A stretch of 64,000 bases of DNA from Pseudomonadota bacterium (GTDB lineage Bacteria; Pseudomonadota; Gammaproteobacteria; Burkholderiales; Rhodocyclaceae), in the NCBI GenBank assembly GCA_963205435.1, contig CAUJIV010000022.1:1-64000 (forward strand), written 5' to 3'. Of the stretch, positions 1 to 10,271 are shown one piece after another. Below the pieces are notes generated by a model, which ran no database searches, had not been told where the DNA came from, and saw only the letters and a list, made by a program, of their open reading frames with translations. Position numbers and translations under genes: made by a program. The first letter of the stretch is position 1. Each line of letters starts with the position of its first letter.

Positions 1-225
<225 letters not shown>

Positions 226-1386
226 CTACGCTTCCTCCTGAATGGCCTCGGCCTGCCACCTGCCGCCGCGCAGGACCAGTTGCCGGTCGCAGCCGGTCTC
301 GCGCCAGCTGCCTTCGTGTCCGGGCAGCATCTCGACGACGATCTCGCCCCTGGCGCGCAGCGCGCCGATCGCCTCGCGCAGCGCCGCCTCCCCCGATGCC
401 GGCGCGAGGATGCCGCGCGGCTGCCCGTTCGCCGCCGCCAGCCGCGCCAGCACACGCAAGTCCATGCTGAAGCCGGTCGCCGGGCGGCCGCGGCCGAAGG
501 CCTTGCCGACCTCGTCGTAACGGCCGCCGAGGGCGATGGCGCCGGGATGATCCTCGCAGTAGGCGGCGAACACTACCCCGCTGTGGTAGTGGTAGCCGCG
601 CAAGTCGGCAAGGTCGAAGCTGACCGGCAAATCCGCCAGCGCCGAAGCCAGGCGGTGCAGATCGCCGACCGCCTGGGCGATCTCGCCGTCGCCGCGGTTC
701 AGCTCGAGCACCCGCTCCAGCGCCTCCGGCCCGCCATAGCATTCCGGCAGGGCGAGCAGGGAAGAGCGCACCGGCTCGGCGATGCCGCCGACCAGCTCGC
801 GCAGGGCGGGCAGGTCCTTGGCCTGCATCACGGCGAACAGTTCCTGCTCCAGCCCCGCCTCCAGTCCGCCGCGCGCCGCCAGGGCGCGGAAGACGCCGAC
901 ATGGCCGAGATCGATGCGCGTCGCCGCGACGCCGGCCAGCCCGAGCGCGCGGGCCAGCAGGCGGATCACCTCGGCGTCGGCCTCGATGCCGGCATGGCCG
1001 TAGAGTTCCGCGCCGATCTGCAGCGGTTCCCGCGTGGCGGTCAGCCCGGACGGCAGGGCATGCAGCACGCTGCCGCAGTAGCACAGGCGGGCGACGCCCC
1101 GGCGGTTGAGCAGATGGGCGTCGATGCGCGCCACTTGCGGCGTGATGTCGGCGCGCACGCCCATGGTGCGGCCGGACAGCTGGTCGACCAGCTTGAAGGT
1201 GCGCAAATCCATGTCGTGGCCGCTGCCGGTGAGCAGCGATTCGACATACTCCAGCAGCGGCGGCATGACCAGCTCGTAGCCATGCAGGGCGAATTCGTCG
1301 AGCAGGGCGCGCCGCATGGCCTCGATGCGTCCTGCCTCGGCCGGCAGGACGTCCTCGATGGACTCGGGCAGCAGCCAGCGCAGCAT
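226..1386 (-). CDS. hisZ: ATP phosphoribosyltransferase regulatory subunit
   Basis: HisZ is a paralogue of histidyl-tRNA synthetase that lacks tRNA charging and partners the short form of HisG in the first step of histidine synthesis. The protein is 386 residues. The class II synthetase-like core is clear, with [16 protein letters not shown] near residues 76-91 and the later GGRYDEVG motif. The start [15 protein letters not shown] matches the family; reading upstream would run into the DUF2065 gene. It sits between that small gene and purA, its usual betaproteobacterial place. The true hisS is also in this window, which makes a regulatory role for this copy more likely. The hisG gene is not in the window. 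Confidence 0.95.
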   Translation of the reverse strand: MLRWLLPESIEDVLPAEAGRIEAMRRALLDEFALHGYELVMPPLLEYVESLLTGSGHDMDLRTFKLVDQLSGRTMGVRADITPQVARIDAHLLNRRGVARLCYCGSVLHALPSGLTATREPLQIGAELYGHAGIEADAEVIRLLARALGLAGVAATRIDLGHVGVFRALAARGGLEAGLEQELFAVMQAKDLPALRELVGGIAEPVRSSLLALPECYGGPEALERVLELNRGDGEIAQAVGDLHRLASALADLPVSFDLADLRGYHYHSGVVFAAYCEDHPGAIALGGRYDEVGKAFGRGRPATGFSMDLRVLARLAAANGQPRGILAPASGEAALREAIGALRARGEIVVEMLPGHEGSWRETGCDRQLVLRGGRWQAEAIQEEA

Positions 1387-1388
1387 GC

Positions 1389-1574
1389 TCACTTGACGAG
1401 GTAAAGCAGAATGACGCCGGCGCTGATGGAAGCCAGGCCGAGGAAGCGCAGCTGGCCGTCGGCCAGCTCGGTCATGCGGCGGAAGGCTTCCCTCCACGCT
1501 TTCGGCGCAGCGAAGGGCAGCAGGCCCTCGAGCACGAGCATCAGCGCGAACGCCGCCAGCAGCGTGGTGGTCAC
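1389..1574 (-). CDS. DUF2065 small membrane protein (YjeT-like)
   Basis: A 61-residue protein with two predicted hydrophobic helices (about residues 3-20 and 43-59) around a short basic loop containing AWREAFRRM. Size, pattern and position directly after hflC match the DUF2065/YjeT family, whose function is unknown. The start appears to be GTG at 1574, five bases after the hflC stop; no in-frame ATG precedes the first helix. Its position suggests co-expression with the HflKC membrane complex, but a role in that complex is only inference. Confidence 0.85.
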   Translation of the reverse strand: MTTTLLAAFALMLVLEGLLPFAAPKAWREAFRRMTELADGQLRFLGLASISAGVILLYLVK

Positions 1575-1578
1575 GACG

Positions 1579-2457
1579 TCACTTGGCGTCCCGGCCGGTG
1601 CTCTTCAGGTACTTGAAGAACTCGGTGCCCGGCTCGACCACCAGCAGGTCGCCCTTGTTGCGGAAGCTGGCGCGATAGGCCTCGAGGCTGCGGTAGAAGG
1701 CGTAGAACTCGCTGTTCTGGCCAAAGGCGTTGGCGTAGAGGGCGGTGGCCCGGGCGTCGCCCTCGCCCTTGGTGCGCTGGGCGTCGCGGTAGGCCTCGGC
1801 GATGATGATTTCGCGCTGCTTGTCGGCGTCGGCCTTGATCTTCTCCGCCTCGGCGGCGCCGGTCGAGCGCAGCTCGTTGGCCACCCGCTTGCGCTCGGTC
1901 TCCATGCGGCGATAGACGGACTCGGACACCTCCTGCGGCAGGTCGACGCGCTTCAGCCGCACGTCGACGATCTGCACGCCGATGGCGCGCGTGTCGGCGT
2001 CGGCCTTGGTGCGCACCTCGTCCATGATCTTCTCGCGCTCGCCGGAGACGACGTCGTGCACGCTGCGCTTGGAGAACTCGTCGCGCAGGCCGGCATTCAC
2101 CGTCTGCGACAGGCGGACATGGGCCAGCGCCTCGTCGCCCTGCACCGAGATGTAGTACTGCCGCACGTCGACGATGCGCCACTTGACGAAGGCGTCGACC
2201 AGCACCGGCTTCTTCTCCGAGGTGATGAAGCGCTCCGGCTCCGGCGCGTCATAGGTGAGGATGCGCTTGTCGAAAGAGCGCACGTTCTGGATCAGCGGCC
2301 ACTTGAAATAGAGGCCGGGCTCGGCGATGACGTCCTTGATCTCGCCGAGCTGGAAAACGATGGCGTAGCGCCGCTGGTCGACGGTGTACATCGACATGGC
2401 GGCGGCCGCCAGCAGGGCGAGGACGAAGGCGGCGATGAAGGGCAGGTTGCGTTGCAT
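1579..2457 (-). CDS. hflC: HflC, SPFH-domain modulator of FtsH protease
   Basis: HflC forms with HflK a large membrane cage around the FtsH protease and modulates its proteolysis. The 292-residue protein has one N-terminal helix (about 4-22), then an SPFH/band-7 domain and a long charged helical region containing AEAYRDAQRTKGEGDARA, typical of the stomatin group. The ATG at 2457 gives MQRNLPFIAAFVLALL, the expected anchor; upstream reading is only low-complexity arginine-rich sequence inside the hflK end. It starts one base after the hflK stop, so translation is probably coupled. The bulk of the protein is expected to be periplasmic. Confidence 0.96.
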   Translation of the reverse strand: MQRNLPFIAAFVLALLAAAAMSMYTVDQRRYAIVFQLGEIKDVIAEPGLYFKWPLIQNVRSFDKRILTYDAPEPERFITSEKKPVLVDAFVKWRIVDVRQYYISVQGDEALAHVRLSQTVNAGLRDEFSKRSVHDVVSGEREKIMDEVRTKADADTRAIGVQIVDVRLKRVDLPQEVSESVYRRMETERKRVANELRSTGAAEAEKIKADADKQREIIIAEAYRDAQRTKGEGDARATALYANAFGQNSEFYAFYRSLEAYRASFRNKGDLLVVEPGTEFFKYLKSTGRDAK

Positions 2458-2458
2458 G

Positions 2459-3670
2459 TCAGCGCTCCCCCCGCTCGCGCGAGCGCAGCGAATCGCGCGA
2501 GCGCAGCGCCGCCTCGCCACGCTCGGCCGGCGCCGGCGCTTCCGCGCCATGGCTGGCGGCGCCCGCGGCCGGCTGGGCGGCCGCGGCGCCGGCGGCAGTC
2601 GCGCCGGCCGCCTGCATCAGCTTGTCGAGCGGCAGGTAGAGCAGATTGCCCGCCCCCTTGGCATCGAGCAGGATCTTGCTGCTGCTGGAGAGCACCTGCT
2701 CGATCGTTTCGAGGTACATGCGCTTGCGTGTCACTTCCGGCGCCTTGCCGTATTCGACCAGCACCTGCTTGAAGCGGCTCGCCTCGCCCTCGGCATTGGC
2801 GATCACCCTGCCCTTGTAGCCGTTGGCTTCCTCGAGCAGGCGGGCCGCGGTGCCGCGGGCGCGGGGAATGACGTCGTTGGCGTAGGCCTGCCCCTCGTTG
2901 ATCTGGCGGTCGCGGTCCTGGCCGGCCTTGACGGCGTCGTCGAAGGCGGCCTGCACCTGCTCGGGCGGCTGCACGTTCTGCAGCTTCAGCTGCGAGACGA
3001 CGATGCCGGTGTCGTAGCGATCGAGGATGTCCTGCATCAGCTTGGTGGCGTGGGCGGCCACCTGCTCGCGGCCCTCGTAGAGGGCGAAGTCCATCTTGCT
3101 CTTGCCGACCACCTCGCGCATGGCGGTTTCCGCCGCCTGCAGCACGGTGTCGTCGGGATTGCGGTTGTTGAACAGATATGCCTGCGGATCCTTGAGGAAC
3201 CACTGCACGGCGAACTGGATGCTGATGATGTTCTCGTCGTCGGTCAGCATCAGCGCTTCCTTCAGCACCCGGTTCTTGTCCGAGCCGCGATAGCCGACCT
3301 CGACGACGCGGACGTCGGTCAGCCGGACGATCTCGTGCGACTGGAACGGATAGGGCAGCCGCCAGCGCAGGCCCGGCTCGGTGGTCTGCGAATATTTGCC
3401 GAAAGTCAGAACGACGCCGCGCTGGCTGGCATCCACGATGTAGAAGCCGCTGGCCAGCCAGACGACGAGGATCAGCACGACCAGCGCGCCGATGCCGCCG
3501 CCGAAGGCCCTGGCATTCAGCGGCGGGCGCGAGCCGTCGCCGCTGCCGCCACCGCGGCCCTTCTTGCCGAACAAGCCGCTCAGGCGGCGGTTGAAGTCGC
3601 GCCACAGTTCCTCGAGGTCGGGCGGCCCCTGCTTGGGCCGGTTGCCCCATTGCGGGTCGTTCAGCGACAT
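2459..3670 (-). CDS. hflK: HflK, SPFH-domain partner of HflC
   Basis: Partner of HflC in the FtsH-associated membrane complex. The protein has 403 residues: a glycine- and proline-rich cytoplasmic head (about 1-60), one transmembrane helix in the segment GALVVLILVVWLASGFYIV, the SPFH domain, and an alanine/glycine-rich tail that is probably disordered. The ATG at 3670 (MSLNDPQWGNRPKQGPPDLE) is the family start and is preferred over an ATG six codons upstream. It lies between hflX and hflC in the usual order. Confidence 0.96.
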   Translation of the reverse strand: MSLNDPQWGNRPKQGPPDLEELWRDFNRRLSGLFGKKGRGGGSGDGSRPPLNARAFGGGIGALVVLILVVWLASGFYIVDASQRGVVLTFGKYSQTTEPGLRWRLPYPFQSHEIVRLTDVRVVEVGYRGSDKNRVLKEALMLTDDENIISIQFAVQWFLKDPQAYLFNNRNPDDTVLQAAETAMREVVGKSKMDFALYEGREQVAAHATKLMQDILDRYDTGIVVSQLKLQNVQPPEQVQAAFDDAVKAGQDRDRQINEGQAYANDVIPRARGTAARLLEEANGYKGRVIANAEGEASRFKQVLVEYGKAPEVTRKRMYLETIEQVLSSSSKILLDAKGAGNLLYLPLDKLMQAAGATAAGAAAAQPAAGAASHGAEAPAPAERGEAALRSRDSLRSRERGER

Positions 3671-3714
3671 GAGAATGCCAGTAATCATCGGGGGAGAAAC
3701 GTCGTTCAGAAAGA

Positions 3715-4833
3715 TTAGGCCGCGTCGATAACGGGCGCAGCCGATCCGGCCTGCGCCGCCTCGGCCAGCGCCTGCCGCAACAAACCCAGCCCGGCGCCCG
3801 TCCTGGCGCTGACCCGGACGCGAAAGATTCTACCATAGGCGTCACGCTCGATCGCCGGCGAGCCGGCCATGGCGTCGACCTTGTTCCAGACGAGAATTTG
3901 CGGCACCCCGGCGGCGCCGATTTCCTCGAGAACCTTGTTGACCGCGGCGATCTGCGCCTCGCGGTCGCGGCTGACGGCATCGACGACGTGGAGCAGCAGG
4001 TCGGCGCTGGCGGTCTCCTCCAGCGTGGCGTGGAAGGCGGCGACGAGCGTGTGCGGCAGGTCGCGAATGAAGCCGACCGTGTCGGAGAGCACGACCTGCC
4101 CGGCGCCTTCCAGCCACAGTCGCCGGGAGGTGGTGTCGAGCGTCGCGAACAACTGGTCCGCCGCGTAGGCGCCGGCCTTGGTCAGGGCATTGAAGAGCGT
4201 CGACTTGCCGGCGTTGGTATAGCCGACGAGCGAGACGGCGAGCACCTCGCGGCGGCTACGCGCCCGCCGCCGGACGGCGCGCTGGCGCTCGAGCTGGGCC
4301 AGGCGCTCCTTGAGCACCTTGACCCGCTTGCCGAGCAGGCGCCGGTCGGTTTCCAGCTGGGTCTCGCCCGGCCCGCGCAGGCCGATGCCGCCCTTCTGCC
4401 GCTCGAGGTGGGTCCAGCCGCGCACCAGCCGGGTGGCCAGGTGCTGCAGCTGCGCCAGTTCCACCTGCAGCTTGCCTTCATGGCTTATCGCGCGCTGGGC
4501 GAAGATGTCGAGGATCAGGCTGCTGCGGTCGACAACGCGGCATTCCAGCGCCTTTTCCAGATTGCGCTGCTGGGCGGCGCTCAATTCGTGGTTGAAGAGG
4601 ACGAGGGTCGCGCTGCACTCGCGCACGGCCTCGGCGATCTCGGCCACCTTGCCCTTGCCGGCGAACAGGGCGGCATCCGGGCGCTCGCGCCGGCCGCCGA
4701 CGACGGCAAGCGGGACGGCTCCGGCCGAGGCGGCGAGCAGCCTGAACTCGTCGAGGCGCTCATCGGCATCGCCCTCGCCGAAGTCCAGCTGGACGAGAAC
4801 GGTCTTCTCGCCGCCTTCAAGGCGTTCAGGCAC
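3715..4833 (-). CDS. hflX: GTPase HflX, ribosome-associated
   Basis: HflX is an Obg-like GTPase that binds and splits stalled or heat-damaged 70S ribosomes. The 372-residue protein shows the N-terminal HflX domain ending in GLRGPGETQLETDRR, then the G domain: G1 GYTNAGKST, G3 DTVGFIRDLP and G4 NKVD. The start is GTG at 4833 (PERLEGGEKTVLVQLDFG follows). The only nearby upstream ATG is out of frame, so the GTG start is well supported. It follows hfq by 48 bases and precedes hflK, so it probably shares their transcript. Confidence 0.95.
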   Translation of the reverse strand: MPERLEGGEKTVLVQLDFGEGDADERLDEFRLLAASAGAVPLAVVGGRRERPDAALFAGKGKVAEIAEAVRECSATLVLFNHELSAAQQRNLEKALECRVVDRSSLILDIFAQRAISHEGKLQVELAQLQHLATRLVRGWTHLERQKGGIGLRGPGETQLETDRRLLGKRVKVLKERLAQLERQRAVRRRARSRREVLAVSLVGYTNAGKSTLFNALTKAGAYAADQLFATLDTTSRRLWLEGAGQVVLSDTVGFIRDLPHTLVAAFHATLEETASADLLLHVVDAVSRDREAQIAAVNKVLEEIGAAGVPQILVWNKVDAMAGSPAIERDAYGRIFRVRVSARTGAGLGLLRQALAEAAQAGSAAPVIDAA

Positions 4834-4881
4834 GGGATCGCGATGCCCGGCGGGCGACTGCCCGGCCGGCGCGGTCGTCCA

Positions 4882-5118
4882 TCAATTTTCGCCGGGCTCG
4901 TGCGAGATATTGACCGGGCGCGCCGGAACGACCGTGGAAATGGCGTGTTTGTACACCATCTGCGTCACGGTGTTCTTGAGCAGGACGACGTACTGGTCGA
5001 AGGACTCCACTTGTCCCTGCAGCTTGATGCCGTTCACCAGGTAGATGGAGACCGGGATGTGCTCCCGGCGCAGCGTGTTCAGGAACGGGTCTTGTAACAG
5101 TTGCCCTTTGTTGCTCAT
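4882..5118 (-). CDS. hfq: RNA chaperone Hfq
   Basis: Hfq is a hexameric Sm-like protein that pairs small RNAs with messenger RNAs. The 78-residue protein carries the Sm1 motif in [19 protein letters not shown] and the Sm2 signature YKHAIS followed by TVVPAR. The ATG at 5118 gives [17 protein letters not shown], the canonical N-terminus; an upstream in-frame start would add 12 unrelated residues. The C-terminal tail is short, as is common in betaproteobacteria. It lies 89 bases downstream of der and 48 bases upstream of hflX. Confidence 0.98.
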   Translation of the reverse strand: MSNKGQLLQDPFLNTLRREHIPVSIYLVNGIKLQGQVESFDQYVVLLKNTVTQMVYKHAISTVVPARPVNISHEPGEN

Positions 5119-5207
5119 GGTGTGGCCCCGCGGGAAAAAACATCGATCGGTCAAGCACTTTACCGGATTTTTCCGCTCTCCGCCAGCAGACCGGCGGCCT
5201 GCCGGAA

Positions 5208-6542
5208 TCAGCGCCTTTTATGCGCGAAAGGGTTGCGCGAGTTGCGGAACTCGACGCGCAGCGGGGTGCCTTTCAGCCTGAACGCTTCCATGAAACTGCG
5301 CTCGAGATAGCGCCGGTAGGCATCGCCGACATGCTCGAGGGCATTGCCATGGATGACGATGACGGGCGGGTTGCTGCCGCCCTGGTGGGCGTAGCGCAGC
5401 TTGGGGCGAAAGATGCCATGGCGCGGCGGCGCCTGCTTCTCCACGGCCGCCAGCAGGAGCCGGGTCAGCCGCGGCGTCGGCATCCTCGCCATCGCCGCGG
5501 CATAGGCGGCATCGACCGAGTCCATCAGGGCATCGATGCCCTCGCCCTTCAGCGCGCTGATGAAATGCGTCCTGGCGAAACCGAGGAAGTTCAGCTTGCG
5601 CGCCAGGTCGGCGCGGATGCGCTCGCGGCGGTAGGCATCGGCGCCGTCCCACTTGTTGACCGCCAGCACCATGGCGCGGCCGGCCTCGATACAGAAGCCG
5701 GCGATGTGGGCGTCCTGGTCCGAGACGTCCTGGCTGGCGTCGAGCACCAGGACGACGACGTTGGCCTCCTCGATCGCCTGCAGGGTCTTGATGACGGAGA
5801 ACTTCTCGATGCTCTCGAACACTCTGCCCTTGCGCCGCAGGCCGGCGGTGTCGATCAGCGTGTAATGGCGGCCCTTGCGCTGGAAGGGCACGGCGATGGC
5901 GTCGCGCGTCGTGCCCGGCTGGTCGAAGGCGATCATGCGCTCCTCGCCGAGCAGGGCGTTGACCAGCGTCGACTTACCGGCATTGGGACGGCCGACGACG
6001 GCGACGCGCGGCGACGGCGGGCCCGTCTCCTCGGCTTCCTCCGCCGGCTGCGGGAACGGCGCCAGCGCCTCCTCGACCAGGTCGCGCACGCCGTCGCCAT
6101 GGGCGGCCGAGATCACCAGCGGCTCGCCGCAGGCCAGTTCGTGGAACTCGGCGGCGACGAGGGCGCGATCCATGCCCTCCGCCTTGTTCACCACCAGCCG
6201 CAGCGGACGGCCGCTGCGCCGCAGCCGCTCGGCGATGGTCGCGTCCTGCGCCGTCAGCCCGGCGCGGGCGTCGACCATGAACAGCAGCATGTCCGCCTCG
6301 GCGATGGCCGCCTCGGCCTGCTGCGCCATCTCGGCGAGGATGCCCTGGCGGGCATCCGGCTCGAAGCCGCCGGTGTCGACGACCAGGTAAGGGCGCGCGC
6401 CGACGCGGCCGTGGCCATAGTGGCGGTCGCGCGTCAGCCCGGGCGCATCCGCCACCAGGGCGTCGCGCGAGCGGGTCAGGCGGTTGAACAGCGTGGACTT
6501 GCCGACGTTCGGCCGGCCGACGATGACCAGGGTCGGCTTCAT
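5208..6542 (-). CDS. der: Ribosome-assembly GTPase Der (EngA)
   Basis: Der has two tandem GTPase domains and a KH-like C-terminal domain and acts in maturation of the 50S subunit. The 444-residue protein has G1 motifs GRPNVGKST near residue 8 and GRPNAGKST near residue 182, with matching DTGG and DTAGLRRKG switch motifs and NKWD in the second domain. The C-terminus is basic (NPFAHKRR). The start [17 protein letters not shown] at 6542 is unambiguous. Its first four bases overlap the stop of the upstream methyltransferase gene (ATGA), which suggests translational coupling. Confidence 0.97.
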   Translation of the reverse strand: MKPTLVIVGRPNVGKSTLFNRLTRSRDALVADAPGLTRDRHYGHGRVGARPYLVVDTGGFEPDARQGILAEMAQQAEAAIAEADMLLFMVDARAGLTAQDATIAERLRRSGRPLRLVVNKAEGMDRALVAAEFHELACGEPLVISAAHGDGVRDLVEEALAPFPQPAEEAEETGPPSPRVAVVGRPNAGKSTLVNALLGEERMIAFDQPGTTRDAIAVPFQRKGRHYTLIDTAGLRRKGRVFESIEKFSVIKTLQAIEEANVVVLVLDASQDVSDQDAHIAGFCIEAGRAMVLAVNKWDGADAYRRERIRADLARKLNFLGFARTHFISALKGEGIDALMDSVDAAYAAAMARMPTPRLTRLLLAAVEKQAPPRHGIFRPKLRYAHQGGSNPPVIVIHGNALEHVGDAYRRYLERSFMEAFRLKGTPLRVEFRNSRNPFAHKRR

Positions 6543-7144
6543 CGGCTGGCGCCGGCCGGCTTGCGCGCGATGACGGTGGCGAAAACCTTGCGGGTGGCGC
6601 GCGGCGCGGGAAATTCCTCGATGCGCGACAGGCAGGGCCGCCAGCCGGCGAAGCGCGCGGCGATCTCGCCGCGGCCAAACAGGGTGTATTCCTCGTCGCC
6701 GAACATCTCGAGGTAGCTGGTGCCCTCGACGAGGACGTTGACGATGGCGCAGCCGCCGCCGGCGACCGCCGCCTGCAGGGCCTCGAGCAGGGCGAGGGCC
6801 CGCGGCCGCGGCAGGAACATCAGCAGGCCGATGCAATTCACCGTGTCGTATTCGCCCTCGATGGCGTAGTCGCCCAGGTCGGCGGCGACGGCGCGCACGC
6901 GCAGGCCCTCAGCCGCCGCCTCGCGGTTGATGCGGCCAACCGCGCTGGCGCAGGCGTCCACCGCCAGCACCTGGCAGCCGCGGCGACCCGCCGCGAGGGC
7001 GAGATTGCCCAGTCCGCAGCCAAGGTCGAGGACGCGCCCGCGCAGGTAGGGCAGCGCCGCCGCCTCGAAGGGATTGAGGGCGAACTCCCCTGCGGCGAGC
7101 TGGCGGCGGAACTGGCCGTCGAAGAAGGCGAGCGGGCCGGCCAT
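6539..7144 (-). CDS. SAM-dependent methyltransferase, class I, substrate unknown
   Basis: A 201-residue Rossmann-fold methyltransferase. Motif I is [19 protein letters not shown] (about residues 38-56), followed by the acidic residue of AVDA and an ADLGDY motif. The general look is of the TehB/Methyltransf_12 group acting on small molecules, but the substrate cannot be read from the sequence. It lies between bamB and der, two genes that are usually neighbours, and overlaps der by four bases. That position implies co-transcription with essential genes and hints at a housekeeping role, though this is inference. Confidence 0.8.
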   Translation of the reverse strand: MAGPLAFFDGQFRRQLAAGEFALNPFEAAALPYLRGRVLDLGCGLGNLALAAGRRGCQVLAVDACASAVGRINREAAAEGLRVRAVAADLGDYAIEGEYDTVNCIGLLMFLPRPRALALLEALQAAVAGGGCAIVNVLVEGTSYLEMFGDEEYTLFGRGEIAARFAGWRPCLSRIEEFPAPRATRKVFATVIARKPAGASR

Positions 7145-7150
7145 GTCGCC

Positions 7151-8308
7151 TCATTCCGCCACGAGCGCGTAGAGGCCGCCGTTGCGCGTCTGCACGAGGA
7201 AGCCGCGCGCCAGCCGCTGCGGCTCGGCGGCGATGCCGCTGCCGTCGGTGGCCAGCCGCGCGGCGAAGGCGCCGCTGTCGCGCGCGAGCAGGTGGACGAC
7301 GCCCTGGTAGTCGCCGACGGCGACGAAACCGCCGAGAGCGAGCGGCCGGCTCAGCCGGCGCATGAAGAGCTTGTCCTGCTTCCACAGCGTCGCGCCGTTG
7401 ATCCGGTCGAGGGCATGCACCGCGCCCTTGTCGTCGACCACGTAGAGGGCGCGCTCGTCCATGTCGAGGCCGGCCGTCGAGGACAGGTCGCGCGACCAGA
7501 GGTGGTTGCCGGATGCCAGATCGAAGCAGGCGACGCGCCCCTGGAAGGCGACGGCGCAGACTTCCCGCTCGCCGGCGACCGGGGTGCTGGTGACATCGGC
7601 GACCCGTTCCAGCTCGGTGGCGCCCTTGGGCAGGGCGACGGTGGCCTCCCACACCGCGGCGCCGTTGTTGAGGGCGATGGCCACCAGCTTGCCGCCGGGG
7701 AAGCCGGCCAGAAGCATCTTGCCGGCAATCGCCACGCCGACATTGCTGCGCAGGGACAGCGCCGGCGTGCTGCGCTGATAGACCCATTTGCGCTTGCCGT
7801 CGGCGGCATCGAAGGCGAAGATGCGGTTGTCGCCGCTGCGCACCAGCACCAGGCCGTCCTCGCTGACCAGCGGCGCCGCCAGCACCTCGGAGCTGACGCG
7901 CGCCGTCCACAGCGCCTTGCCGCTGTCGTCGAAGGCCAGCACCTCGCCCTTCGGCGTCGCCACCGCCACCAGGCGGCCGTTGGCGCCGACGCCGCCGGAA
8001 ATCTTCCTGCCGGCGTCGATGCGCCAGGCCTGGCTGCCGTTGTCGTAGCGCGTCAGCGCGCCGTCATGGCCGGCGGCATACACCGTCGAGCCGACCACGG
8101 CCGGCGTCAGCACGTAGGCGCCGGCGCTGCCCGCCGAGCCTTGCCAGAGCACCGCCAGCCGGGCGCTCGGGCTGATCGGGCCGAGTTCCGCCGGTTTCAC
8201 CTTGGGCGCGCTGGAAAACCAGTTGACCGGATTAAGTTTTTCCATGGTCGAGCAGCCGGCCAATGCAAGCACCGCGACGACCAGACCAAGCGCGGCTCGC
8301 ATCGTCAT
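7151..8308 (-). CDS. bamB: Outer-membrane assembly lipoprotein BamB
   Basis: BamB is an eight-bladed beta-propeller lipoprotein of the BAM complex, which inserts beta-barrel proteins into the outer membrane. The 385-residue protein begins with a lipoprotein signal whose lipobox LALAGC puts the lipidated cysteine at residue 19. Repeated PQQ-type blades follow, for example GKRKWVYQ and GNHLWSRDLSS. The ATG at 8308 overlaps the stop of the upstream YfgM-like gene (ATGA). The yfgM-bamB-der order is conserved in proteobacteria and supports the call. Confidence 0.95.
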   Translation of the reverse strand: MTMRAALGLVVAVLALAGCSTMEKLNPVNWFSSAPKVKPAELGPISPSARLAVLWQGSAGSAGAYVLTPAVVGSTVYAAGHDGALTRYDNGSQAWRIDAGRKISGGVGANGRLVAVATPKGEVLAFDDSGKALWTARVSSEVLAAPLVSEDGLVLVRSGDNRIFAFDAADGKRKWVYQRSTPALSLRSNVGVAIAGKMLLAGFPGGKLVAIALNNGAAVWEATVALPKGATELERVADVTSTPVAGEREVCAVAFQGRVACFDLASGNHLWSRDLSSTAGLDMDERALYVVDDKGAVHALDRINGATLWKQDKLFMRRLSRPLALGGFVAVGDYQGVVHLLARDSGAFAARLATDGSGIAAEPQRLARGFLVQTRNGGLYALVAE

Positions 8309-8973
8309 CGTTCTCCGAGGGCGTCCGTCTTGAGTTGCAGCAGGTTGCGGTACTGCACGTCGGCGCCGGCCGGGAGGCTGGCGGTCTTGTCGAGCGCCTC
8401 CTGGCGCGCCAGCGCCGATTGATAGGCGCTACGCGCCTCTTCCCGCTTGCCCTGGCCGAGGAGAATGTCCCCGCGCAACTCGTCGAAGCGCGGCGCGAAT
8501 GCCGGCGCCGGCGCCTCGGCGAGCAGCTTGAGCGCCTCGTCGGCCGCCTGGTCGTCGACGAGGACGTGGGCCAGGCGCAGGCGCGCCAGGTCGCGCAGGT
8601 CGCGGTCGCCGCCCTTCTCCGCCGCCCACTGCAACTGCGCCCGCGCGGTCTTCAGGTCCCCCGCGTCGAACTGCAGGCGCGCCGAAGTCAGGGCCGCCAT
8701 GGCCGCATAGGTCGTGCGCGGGTGCTTCTCGATGAGCTCTCCGGCAACCTCCCTCACTTTCCTGGCGTTGCGCTCCATGACGGCCTGCTCGAGCGCGGCG
8801 TAGAGGCGCGAGGCCGCCGCACCCTGCTGGCGCTGGTAAAAATTCCAGCCCTGCCAGCCGGCGACGGCGAGGGCGGCGGCCAGCAGCAGGCCCGTCACCC
8901 GGTTGCCGTGCATCTTCCACAAGGTTTTCAGCTCCGATATCTGTTCCTGCTCTTCCAGGTCATAGGCTGCCAT
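8305..8973 (-). CDS. yfgM: YfgM-like tetratricopeptide membrane protein
   Basis: YfgM is an ancillary SecYEG translocon protein with a periplasmic TPR domain. This 222-residue protein has a short acidic cytoplasmic start ([16 protein letters not shown]), one helix (about 24-42, [17 protein letters not shown]), and an alpha-helical repeat region matching the UPF0070/TPR_21 family. The ATG at 8973 is chosen because the acidic EEQEQ start is typical; a longer reading adds 12 residues inside hisS. It overlaps the hisS end by 14 bases and the bamB start by four. Confidence 0.9.
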   Translation of the reverse strand: MAAYDLEEQEQISELKTLWKMHGNRVTGLLLAAALAVAGWQGWNFYQRQQGAAASRLYAALEQAVMERNARKVREVAGELIEKHPRTTYAAMAALTSARLQFDAGDLKTARAQLQWAAEKGGDRDLRDLARLRLAHVLVDDQAADEALKLLAEAPAPAFAPRFDELRGDILLGQGKREEARSAYQSALARQEALDKTASLPAGADVQYRNLLQLKTDALGER

Positions 8974-10264
8974 CGTCGTCGTCCCCAAAAAGAAGGTTGC
9001 CGATTTCATCGGCGAGGGTTTCCAGCGGAATGCGCCGCTGCGGCCGCTCCTCGCGCAGGGTCTTCAGGCTGGCGCAGCCCTCGCGCACCTCGTCGTCGCC
9101 GAGGATCAGCGCCAGCGGCGCGCCGGAGGCGTCGGCGCGCCTCATCTGCGACTTGAAACTGCCGCCGCCGCAATGCAGCAGCACGTCGAGGCCGGCGCCG
9201 CGCAGCGCCTCGGCCGCGGCGAAGGCCGGCCGCAGCGTCGTCTCGCCCTGGTGCACGACGTAGACGTCGGGTGCGCTGCGTGCCGCCTGCCGCGCCGCCT
9301 CGCCCTGTTCCGCTTCGAGCAGGGCGATCAGCCGCTCGACGCCCATGGCGAAGCCGCAGGCCGGCGCCGGCTTGCCACCGAGCTGCCCGATCAGCCCGTC
9401 GAAGCGGCCACCGCCGCAGACCGTGCCCTGGGCGCCGAGCCTGTCCGTGATCCATTCGAAGACGGTCAGGTTGTAGTAGTCGAGGCCGCGCACCAGGCGC
9501 GGATTGATGCGATAAGGGATGCCGGCGTCCTTGAGCAGGGCCTGTACGCCCTCGAAATGGGCGAGTGAGTCCTCGCCGAGGAAATCCATCAGCCTGGGCG
9601 CCGCCTCGACCAGCGCCTGCATCTGCGGGTTCTTGCTGTCGAGGATGCGCAGCGGGTTGCTGTGCAGCCGGCGCCGGGCGTCGGCGTCGAGGGCCTCGCC
9701 CTGGCGCTCCAGGTAGGCGACCAGCTCGGCGCGATGGTGCTGGCGCTCCGCCGGGCTGCCCAGCGAGTTGATCTCCAGCCGGATGCCGCCCAGGCCGAGT
9801 TCCTCCCACAGGCGCGCGCACATGACGATCTGCTCGGCATCGATGTCCGGCCCGGCATAGCCGAAGGCCTCGACGCCGTACTGGTGAAACTGCCGGTAGC
9901 GGCCCTTCTGCGGCCGCTCGTGGCGGAACATCGGGCCGGCGTACCAGAGCCGGCGCGGCCCGCCATGCAGCAGGCTGTGCTGCAGCAGCGCGCGCACGCA
10001 GGAAGCGGTACCCTCCGGGCGCAGCGTCAGCGCCTCGCCGTTCAACGCGTCGACGAAGGAATACATCTCCTTCTCGACGATGTCGGTCACCTCGCCGATG
10101 GCGCGGGCGAACAGCGGCGTCGGCTCGACCAGCGGCAGGCGGATCGGCCGGTAGCCGTAGGCGCGCAGCCAGGCGCGCACCGTCTCGTCGAAGCGCTCCC
10201 ACAGCTCGGCCTCGTCGGGCAGGATGTCGTTCATGCCGCGCACGGCCTGGATCGTCTGGTTCAT
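8960..10264 (-). CDS. hisS: Histidyl-tRNA synthetase
   Basis: Class II synthetase that charges tRNA-His in the cytoplasm. At 434 residues it has the usual length. It opens with [13 protein letters not shown], then shows motif 2 ([16 protein letters not shown]), the histidine-specific [15 protein letters not shown] loop and GGGRFDGL, and ends in the anticodon-binding domain. The ATG at 10264 ([14 protein letters not shown]) is the family start. It lies between ispG and yfgM as in many proteobacteria. HisZ elsewhere in the window is its non-charging paralogue. Confidence 0.97.
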   Translation of the reverse strand: MNQTIQAVRGMNDILPDEAELWERFDETVRAWLRAYGYRPIRLPLVEPTPLFARAIGEVTDIVEKEMYSFVDALNGEALTLRPEGTASCVRALLQHSLLHGGPRRLWYAGPMFRHERPQKGRYRQFHQYGVEAFGYAGPDIDAEQIVMCARLWEELGLGGIRLEINSLGSPAERQHHRAELVAYLERQGEALDADARRRLHSNPLRILDSKNPQMQALVEAAPRLMDFLGEDSLAHFEGVQALLKDAGIPYRINPRLVRGLDYYNLTVFEWITDRLGAQGTVCGGGRFDGLIGQLGGKPAPACGFAMGVERLIALLEAEQGEAARQAARSAPDVYVVHQGETTLRPAFAAAEALRGAGLDVLLHCGGGSFKSQMRRADASGAPLALILGDDEVREGCASLKTLREERPQRRIPLETLADEIGNLLFGDDDDGSL

Positions 10265-10271
10265 TGCCGGC

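Noticed and set aside
226-1386. A second hisS gene
   Set aside because: The protein is shorter, lacks the anticodon-binding domain and sits beside purA, so it is the HisZ regulatory paralogue.
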